A DNA stretch of 6,051 nt from Clostridiaceae bacterium. GTDB lineage: Bacteria > Bacillota > Clostridia > Oscillospirales > Acutalibacteraceae. Numbering within the stretch: the first letter of the stretch is position 1; the number at the start of each line of letters is the position of its first letter. Under the pieces are notes generated by a model that was given only the letters and a program-made list of their open reading frames with translations, did not search any database and was not told the origin of the DNA. Made by a program: the position numbers and the translations under genes. The DNA lies in the NCBI GenBank assembly GCA_904501675.1, contig CAJGCL010000113.1:1-6051 (forward strand), in the 5' to 3' direction. This document shows positions 1 to 4,679 of the stretch, piece by piece.

Positions 1-378
1 AAGGATAGTGGCATTACCTGGTCTAAGCCTGCACCAAATATATTTTTCTCATCCCCCTGCTCACCCATGCTTGTAAAAAGGGCACACGGCATAACACTTG
101 CAATTTTCAACCCTATAACTGAGCATATTTTAAGAGATGATGAAAACGAGTTTTGGGGACGTACTCCTTATGTAACGGCAATTGACCGTAACGGCGATAC
201 CGAGTTTTCGCAGGAAAGTCTTTACTATATTGAGGATGATCTCAACAACGGCTACTGCTACCCTGCAGTTATAGAATGTGATGGTGGTATACTTGTTGCA
301 TACTACCACAGCAACAACACAGGTTGTTGCCTTAACAGTACAAAAATAATAAAAATTTTGTATAATGAAATCAGGTGA
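1..378 (+). CDS. Sialidase-like (BNR/Asp-box) glycosyl hydrolase, C-terminal fragment
   Basis: This is the 3' end of a gene that begins before the window; the frame is open from base 1 to the TGA at 376-378, giving 125 visible residues. It opens with an Asp-box core, D-x-G-x-T-W at residues 2-7, the beta-propeller turn motif of sialidases and related BNR-repeat hydrolases. Two further stretches resemble the last propeller blades of GH33-like exo-sialidases: 'SPMLVKR...LAIFNPI' (residues 21-39) and 'YCYPAVIECDGGILVAYYHS' (85-104). The catalytic acid, the nucleophilic Tyr/Glu pair and most of the arginine triad would lie upstream, so neither activity nor substrate can be judged. An internal ATG at 67 is in frame but has no ribosome binding site and would cut a blade, so I treat it as internal. 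A pyrophosphatase-like gene follows after 4 bases, which suggests co-transcription. It could also be a non-sialidase BNR protein. Confidence 0.72.
   Translation, partial: KDSGITWSKPAPNIFFSSPCSPMLVKRAHGITLAIFNPITEHILRDDENEFWGRTPYVTAIDRNGDTEFSQESLYYIEDDLNNGYCYPAVIECDGGILVAYYHSNNTGCCLNSTKIIKILYNEIR
373..378 (+). promoter_or_regulatory. Ribosome binding site that decides the start at 383
   Basis: AGGTGA lies 4 bases before the ATG at 383, the usual spacing for the GGTGA register of the anti-Shine-Dalgarno pairing. It overlaps the stop codon of the upstream sialidase-like gene. The alternative in-frame ATG at 365 is preceded only by AT-rich sequence with no purine-rich site, so 383 is preferred. 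Confidence 0.7.
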
Positions 379-382
379 CATT

Positions 383-757
383 ATGACTTTTGAGGAAAGA
401 AAAGCTCAGTCAAAGGCTTATTTGGGTAAAACTGTAAAAATAGGTATCGACAGACCTATAGATTACATTCACCAAAAAGAAAGCTACTCTCTCACCTACC
501 CTATAAACTACGGCTACATTCCCGGTGTTTTGGGAGGTGATGGTGAAGAGCTTGATGTTTACCTTTTGGGCGTAAATGAGCCTGTTAAGGAATATGAGTG
601 CAAAATTATTGCAATTGTTCACAGGCACAACGATATTGAAGATAAGCTTGTTGGTGCACCTGCAGAATTGATTTTTACTAAAGAAGAGATTGAAAAAGCA
701 ATTGAATTTCAAGAGCAATATTATAACACAGAAATCGAAACCCTTGAAAGTGTATAA
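383..757 (+). CDS. Short family I inorganic pyrophosphatase-like protein
   Basis: A 124-residue cytoplasmic protein resembling soluble family I inorganic pyrophosphatase, which hydrolyses PPi to two phosphates with Mg2+. The clearest signature is YPINYGYIPG (residues 39-48), matching the YPxNYGYI segment of bacterial enzymes. It is followed by D53-G-E-E-L-D58, which aligns with the D-x-D-P-x-D metal site. It is much shorter than the usual roughly 175 residues. The N-terminal strand region that carries active-site Lys/Glu/Arg in the E. coli enzyme is compressed. The middle Asp of the metal motif is Glu (E55), and the Asp before the KLVAVPH-like segment is also Glu (E72 in ECKIIAIVH). Short versions of this kind are commonly annotated as inorganic diphosphatase in Clostridia, but PPi hydrolysis is inferred here. 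The gene starts 4 bases after the sialidase-like stop, consistent with one transcript. An upstream in-frame ATG at 365 would add 6 residues but lacks a ribosome binding site. Confidence 0.75.
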   Translation: MTFEERKAQSKAYLGKTVKIGIDRPIDYIHQKESYSLTYPINYGYIPGVLGGDGEELDVYLLGVNEPVKEYECKIIAIVHRHNDIEDKLVGAPAELIFTKEEIEKAIEFQEQYYNTEIETLESV

Positions 758-772
758 AAAGTGTGATATACT
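744..772 (+). promoter_or_regulatory. Sigma-A type promoter for the metallophosphoesterase gene
   Basis: A -35 box TTGAAA (744-749) is followed after exactly 17 bases by a -10 box TATACT (767-772). An extended -10 TG sits at 764-765. Both boxes match 5 of 6 consensus positions. Transcription would start near 779, giving a leader of about 33 bases before the ATG at 812. The -35 lies inside the last codons of the pyrophosphatase-like gene. No terminator is seen between the two genes, so read-through from upstream is also possible. Confidence 0.65.
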
Positions 773-811
773 ACATCTTGGTAAAAAAGTAAATTACGGA
801 GGTAATTTAAA

Positions 812-1885
812 ATGGCAGCATTTTTTAAGATGATTATTGCTTTTATGATGTCATTCTTACAGTTTATGGGTCCTATCAACAATTTTGTTGATTTAGGCGG
901 CGAGGCATCTTACTTTACAAAATGGTCTCGTAACGACCAATTCACTCAGGAATGCTATGTAGAACTCGAGAAAAATCCTGATGAGGATTTTGTTATTCTC
1001 AATCTTGCAGACGTTCAGCTTAACGATGACGAAGTTTTTGCAGATATGGGCATACGTTCAAACAACATGATTGCTCAGCTTATTGAAGAACAGCAGCCTG
1101 ATTTAATCACCCTTACAGGCGACAACGCTTGGGGTACAGTGGCTTACATGGAGCTTATTAACTACATCGACTCCTTCGATATTCCTTGGGCACCTGTTAT
1201 GGGTAACCATGACGGTCAGGGTTGCGTAAGCGAATTCTGGGCAGCAGAGCTTTTCACTCAGGCTGAAAATTGCTTGTTCCAGTTTGGCCCTGAAGATATG
1301 GGTTACGGCAACTACATCATCAATATTACAGAAAATGGCAACATTATCCACACTCTCTTTATGATGGATACCCACGCAAACAGAGATTACACCTTAGAAG
1401 ATGGTACTGTTTTAGAGGGTGAATACGACCACCTTTGGCCACTTCAGTTCGTTTGGTATAAATGGGCGGTTAATGGCATTACAGAAATTGCAGGCAGAAC
1501 TGTTGAAAGCACAGTATTTATGCACATTCCTGCTTATGAATACAAGCTTGCTTGGGAAGCAGCATGGGATGAAGAAAATCAGTGCTACAAGCCTGAATAC
1601 GCAGATTCAGCTTTCGGTGTAAACAGAGAAGTTTGTTGCCCTGCTCCTGTAAACAACGGCTTCTTTGATATCTGCAAAGAATTAGGTAGCACAAAGAATA
1701 TGGTTGCAGGTCATGACCATGTTAACTGTGCATCAATTGTTTACGAAGGCATCCGCCTCACATATGGCTTAAAGCTTGGTGAAGGCTGTTACTACGATGA
1801 CGATATGGTAGGTGGTACAACATTAACCATCAACTCACAGGGTAACGTTACAACAGAACATCACTATATAGATTTAGGAAACTGA
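812..1885 (+). CDS. Calcineurin-like metallophosphoesterase
   Basis: A 357-residue phosphoesterase with the dinuclear-metal fold. The motifs appear in order: D67-V-Q69 (the usual D-x-H with Gln in place of His), G103-D104-N105, G131-N-H-D134, H238 in 'MHIP', and G300-H-D-H303. The order and the 'HIP' context match the purple acid phosphatase/Dcr2-like branch of calcineurin-like phosphoesterases, so phosphomonoester or phosphodiester hydrolysis is expected; the substrate cannot be read from the sequence. The N-terminus (residues 1-20) is hydrophobic with a single Lys and could be a signal peptide or membrane anchor, but there is no lipobox Cys and no clear cleavage site. The protein has nine cysteines, unusual for an exported protein of an anaerobe. 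The start is supported by CGGAGGT at 797-803. The gene has its own promoter at 744-772 and ends at a strong terminator, so it probably makes a monocistronic message, possibly extended by read-through from the upstream pair. Confidence 0.88.
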   Translation: MAAFFKMIIAFMMSFLQFMGPINNFVDLGGEASYFTKWSRNDQFTQECYVELEKNPDEDFVILNLADVQLNDDEVFADMGIRSNNMIAQLIEEQQPDLITLTGDNAWGTVAYMELINYIDSFDIPWAPVMGNHDGQGCVSEFWAAELFTQAENCLFQFGPEDMGYGNYIINITENGNIIHTLFMMDTHANRDYTLEDGTVLEGEYDHLWPLQFVWYKWAVNGITEIAGRTVESTVFMHIPAYEYKLAWEAAWDEENQCYKPEYADSAFGVNREVCCPAPVNNGFFDICKELGSTKNMVAGHDHVNCASIVYEGIRLTYGLKLGEGCYYDDDMVGGTTLTINSQGNVTTEHHYIDLGN

Positions 1886-1896
1886 TAAACATGTAC

Positions 1897-1934
1897 AATA
1901 AAGGAGACAACTTAAATAAGTTGTCTCCTTTATT
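1897..1934 (+). terminator. Rho-independent terminator after the metallophosphoesterase
   Basis: A perfect 17-bp inverted repeat (arms 1897-1913 and 1918-1934) encloses a 4-base AAAT loop and is followed by a T-rich stretch (TTTTGTTGTTTG). It begins 11 bases after the stop codon at 1883-1885. It isolates the phosphoesterase gene from the next promoter. The stem centre is GGAGACAAC, and the ends are A/T pairs that extend the U-tract pairing. Confidence 0.92.
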
Positions 1935-1941
1935 TTGTTGT

Positions 1942-1969
1942 TTGATTTTATTTGCGTTTATGCTATAAT
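1942..1969 (+). promoter_or_regulatory. Promoter for the flavoprotein-PP2C operon
   Basis: A consensus -10 box TATAAT (1964-1969) carries an extended TG at 1961-1962. A weak -35 lies at 1942-1947 (TTGATT, 16-base spacer). Transcription would start near 1976, so the leader before the ATG at 1999 is only about 23 bases, with GGAGGT at 1988-1993 as ribosome binding site. This leaves no room for a riboswitch or leader peptide. No operator-like repeat is visible around it. Confidence 0.72.
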
Positions 1970-1998
1970 AAAGATACATTCATTCGCGGAGGTACAAT

Positions 1999-3348
1999 AT
2001 GAACATACTTGTTGTAAATGGCAGCCCAAAGGGAGAATACAGCGTTACATTACAGACTACCAACTATCTTATGAAGCGTTTTCCCGACAACACGTTTAAT
2101 ATACTTCATGCAGGCCAGAAAATAAAAGCTCTTGAAAGAGATTTCTCATCCGCTATTGATGCTTTAAATGCTGCAGACTTAATTATATTCTCGTACCCCG
2201 TTTACACATTTATTGCGCCTTACCAGCTCCACAGATTCATAGAGCTTATTAAGGAAAACAACGTAAATCTCCAAGGTAAATTCGCAACTCAAATTTCTAC
2301 ATCAAAGCATTTTTACGATGTTACCGCCCACAGATACATTGAAGACAACTGCGGTGATTTAGGACTTAAATACATAAAAGGGCTTTCGGCAGATATGGAA
2401 GACCTTTTAGCAAATAAAGGACAAAACGAAGCAAATGATTTCTTCCGTTATGTTTTGTTCTGTGTAAATGAAGATATATGTGAAAGAAAATCTGCAAACA
2501 TTACTCCACCTGTAAACAAACCTGTAACAAATATCACTCCTGTTTCCACAGAAAAATCAGGCGATGTTGTAATTCTCACAAACTGCGAGAAGGACGATAC
2601 TCAACTACAGAGTATGATTAACCGCTTCAGAGCAGTTTCAAGCAGAAATACACGAGTTATAAATATCCGTGAATATGATTTCAAGGGTGGTTGCCTTGGT
2701 TGTATGAATTGTGCCATTTCGGGAAAATGTGTATATAAAGACGGATTCGACGATTTTTTAAGAAACACTATTCAGAACACAGAGGCAATTGTTGTTGCGT
2801 TCACTATTAAAGATCATTCAATGGGTGCTTCATTTAAACTTTATGACGACCGCCAGTTCTGCAACGGCCACAGAGCTGTTACAATGGGTATGCCTATGGG
2901 CTATCTTGTAAGTGGAAATTACAGCGAAGAAATCAATCTTCATACAATTATTGAAGGACGCGCTCAGGTAGGCTCCAACTTCCTTGCAGGAGTTGCAACA
3001 GATGAATTTGACCCTGACACAGAAATAGACAATCTTGCAAAAAGTCTTGAATATGCTTTACAAAACAGCTATGTACCACCACAGAATTTTTACGGCATTG
3101 GCGGTATGAAAATTTTCAGAGATTTAATATGGCTTATGCAGGGCATGATGAAGGAAGACCACAAATTCTATAAAGCCCACAAGCAATATGACTTCCCTCA
3201 GAAAAAGTTTGGTAGAATGATTTTAATGTATCTTTTAGGTGCGCTTATGTCATCACCAAAAATAAAAGCAAAATCAGGCAACATGATGAACGAGGGTATG
3301 CTTATGCCTTATAAAAAGGTGTTGGAAAAAGAGGAAAACAATAAATGA
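1999..3348 (+). CDS. Tandem flavodoxin-fold iron-sulfur flavoprotein / NAD(P)H-dependent oxidoreductase
   Basis: A 449-residue protein made of two flavodoxin-like FMN reductase domains. The first (about residues 1-160) starts with the FMN phosphate loop NGSPKGEYSVT (7-17) and carries the S65-Y-P-V-Y flavin-binding turn typical of NADPH-dependent FMN reductases. A Pro/Thr/Asn-rich linker (about 165-187) leads to a second domain (from 188). This contains C232-x2-C235-x2-C238-x5-C244, which fits the compact CX2CX2CX4-7C motif that binds the [4Fe-4S] cluster in iron-sulfur flavoproteins. Its own phosphate loop is degenerate (TNCEKDDTQLQ, 195-205). A C-terminal tail (about 362-445, with KIFRDLIW and HKFYK...YDFPQKKFG) resembles tails of clostridial flavodoxin-family oxidoreductases. 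The expected role is cytoplasmic electron transfer or reduction of a small acceptor; the substrate is unknown. The start is set by GGAGGT at 1988-1993. It is the first gene of an operon and overlaps the PP2C-like gene by 4 bases. Confidence 0.85.
   Translation: MNILVVNGSPKGEYSVTLQTTNYLMKRFPDNTFNILHAGQKIKALERDFSSAIDALNAADLIIFSYPVYTFIAPYQLHRFIELIKENNVNLQGKFATQISTSKHFYDVTAHRYIEDNCGDLGLKYIKGLSADMEDLLANKGQNEANDFFRYVLFCVNEDICERKSANITPPVNKPVTNITPVSTEKSGDVVILTNCEKDDTQLQSMINRFRAVSSRNTRVINIREYDFKGGCLGCMNCAISGKCVYKDGFDDFLRNTIQNTEAIVVAFTIKDHSMGASFKLYDDRQFCNGHRAVTMGMPMGYLVSGNYSEEINLHTIIEGRAQVGSNFLAGVATDEFDPDTEIDNLAKSLEYALQNSYVPPQNFYGIGGMKIFRDLIWLMQGMMKEDHKFYKAHKQYDFPQKKFGRMILMYLLGALMSSPKIKAKSGNMMNEGMLMPYKKVLEKEENNK
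3331..3334 (+). promoter_or_regulatory. Ribosome binding site for the PP2C-like gene
   Basis: GAGG within the last codons of the flavoprotein gene, 10 bases before the ATG at 3345. The spacing is slightly long and the core short, so efficient initiation probably relies on ribosomes terminating at the overlapping ATGA. Confidence 0.5.
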
Positions 3349-4139
3349 AAATCCTTGAGCAATTTATAAAGGGCAAAAATCCTGATACATCACTTTGCGA
3401 GGATATGCTTTTTGTTTCCGAAAACTTCATCGCTGTTATTGACGGGGCTACTGCCAAAACAGCTAAACTTTTCAACGGAAAATCAGGTGGTAAAGCTGCT
3501 GCAGAAGCAGTATGCCAGGTGTTGCAAACTCTCAACCCTCGCACAACCGTTTATGAAGCAACTAAAACAATTACAGAAAAAATATCAGCGTTGTATGAAC
3601 CTTGTGAGGAAAAAGGAGCTGCCGCTGCAAGTGCAATAATTTACAGTTGTTACCGAAAAGAAATCTGGTGTATCGGAGACTGTCAATGCATTATAAATGG
3701 TGAAAAACACCTTCACGAAAAAGAAATTGACCGCATTTTATCCGAACAAAGAGCTCAGATCATTGAGGAAGCAATAAAAAATGGCATATCTATAGAAGAA
3801 CTTTCCAAAAATGATGTAGGCAGGCAGGCCATACTTCCACACTTAAAAGAAATTCACAAGCTTGCAAATAAAGAGTGTGAATTAGGATACGATGTTTTCA
3901 ATGGTACATCCGTGCCCGAAGATCTCATTAAAATATATACTATAAAAGAAAATGATGTAGTTGTTTTGGCAAGCGATGGATACCCCTATTTACAGGAGAC
4001 CTTAGAAGAAAGCGAAGCTCTTTTAGCAAAAGAAATTTTGGGAAATCCTCTTTGTTATCTTGGGTATAAATCCACAAAGGGCATAAGTAAAGGTAACCTT
4101 TCGTTTGATGACAGATCATATGTAAAATTCATAATATAA
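3345..4139 (+). CDS. PP2C-like serine/threonine phosphatase family protein
   Basis: A 264-residue protein with the PPM/PP2C motif series in order: E19-D20, V31-I-D33-G34-A-T36, S47-G-G-K50, the G111-D112 turn, L208-A-S-D211-G212 and D255-D256-R257 near the C-terminus. The Asp residues that hold the two metal ions in PP2C enzymes (D20, D33, D211, D255) are all present, so Mn2+/Mg2+-dependent dephosphorylation is plausible. Two motifs deviate: the usual GDSR is GDCQ, and the usual DN near the end is DD. No membrane segment or fused sensor domain is seen, so it should be a free cytoplasmic phosphatase. The ATG overlaps the flavoprotein stop (ATGA, 3345-3348) and a GAGG site lies at 3331-3334, which points to translational coupling. 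No protein kinase gene is in the window, so its target is unknown; substrates other than phosphoproteins cannot be excluded. Confidence 0.8.
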   Translation: MKILEQFIKGKNPDTSLCEDMLFVSENFIAVIDGATAKTAKLFNGKSGGKAAAEAVCQVLQTLNPRTTVYEATKTITEKISALYEPCEEKGAAAASAIIYSCYRKEIWCIGDCQCIINGEKHLHEKEIDRILSEQRAQIIEEAIKNGISIEELSKNDVGRQAILPHLKEIHKLANKECELGYDVFNGTSVPEDLIKIYTIKENDVVVLASDGYPYLQETLEESEALLAKEILGNPLCYLGYKSTKGISKGNLSFDDRSYVKFII

Positions 4140-4171
4140 AAAATGGTTGAATCTGAGATTCAACCATTTTT
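4139..4171. terminator. Bidirectional terminator between convergent operons
   Basis: A 15-bp perfect inverted repeat (4139-4153 with 4157-4171) has a 3-base TGA loop. An A-run on the left arm and a T-run on the right arm give a U-tract on either strand. It begins on the last base of the PP2C-like stop codon and ends 3 bases before the stop of the minus-strand HEYGH gene (4175-4177), so it can end both transcripts. The GGTTGAATC core provides the stable base of the stem. Confidence 0.88.
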
Positions 4172-4174
4172 CTT

Positions 4175-4675
4175 TTATTTACCTGTGTTCACCATTTTTA
4201 ATTTTGTTGCCTTCTGACCCCATGCGTTTGCCCAAGCTTCGCAATAAAGCTTGTAGTATGAAATATTGTTTTTCTTTCTGTAGCCATCAAAAAAATTGCA
4301 CCATATAACAGATGGAATCGCTATTACTAAATAGTAAAGAGGACCAAGCAAAAGGCACTGCCATGTGTGGCCATACTCATGGATTCTTGTATTATAGCTC
4401 CATGGATTTGGCTCATCACCTCTATCCTTCATAAATATGAAAAGACCCATTGAAAGACCACCTGCATTCCATGGCATATAAACGATGTTTGCATAGCCAA
4501 ATTTTTGGTGGCGATACTTTAAAACCCTTGTACAAATAAGGTAAGCTATGCCACCCACAATATTTACAGATAGCCCCCAAGTCCATTGGATCAAATAAAA
4601 GAGAATGTCTTTAATTATATTTTTTTCTTTTTCAGGTTCCGTAACAGTTATATCAACATTTTTAATATCTTCCAT
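4175..4675 (-). CDS. Small membrane protein with HEYGH metallopeptidase-like motif
   Basis: A 166-residue protein I cannot assign to a named family. After a charged N-terminus (about residues 1-20) there is a hydrophobic segment (about 24-50), then a basic region (50-58). Next comes the motif R97-I-H99-E100-Y-G-H103, which fits the HExxH zinc-binding, glutamate-catalysed signature of metallopeptidases. A second hydrophobic stretch follows (about 107-129, LLLGPLYYLVIAIPSVIW). Near the end, YYKLYCE146AWANAWG offers a Glu 43 residues after H103 that could be the third metal ligand, as in gluzincins. A membrane-embedded protease is possible, but the motif could also be structural. The start is the ATG at 4675, with GGAGTG at 4681-4686 in front; an in-frame TTG at 4696 lies inside the upstream gene and has no advantage. 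The gene starts 4 bases after the transporter stop, so the two are probably co-transcribed and coupled. Confidence 0.72.
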   Translation of the reverse strand: MEDIKNVDITVTEPEKEKNIIKDILFYLIQWTWGLSVNIVGGIAYLICTRVLKYRHQKFGYANIVYMPWNAGGLSMGLFIFMKDRGDEPNPWSYNTRIHEYGHTWQCLLLGPLYYLVIAIPSVIWCNFFDGYRKKNNISYYKLYCEAWANAWGQKATKLKMVNTGK

Positions 4676-4679
4676 AATA

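Noticed and set aside
130..381. Open minus-strand frame opposite the sialidase-like gene
   Set aside because: It mirrors a well-supported plus-strand gene, has low-complexity Val/Ile/Tyr composition, and no family motif.
365..382. ATG at 365 as start of the pyrophosphatase-like gene
   Set aside because: No purine-rich ribosome binding site precedes it, while the ATG at 383 has AGGTGA at proper spacing.
1103..1375. Open minus-strand frame inside the metallophosphoesterase
   Set aside because: It lies opposite a region encoding the GDN and GNHD motifs; no credible ribosome binding site or protein family.
1886..1998. Possible small RNA or riboswitch in the longest intergenic gap
   Set aside because: The 113 bases are fully explained by a terminator and the next promoter with its ribosome binding site; the leader is too short for an aptamer.
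3302..3639. Extra open frames on both strands over the start of the PP2C-like gene
   Set aside because: Both overlap the conserved DGAT and GGK motifs of the real gene and encode no recognisable domain.
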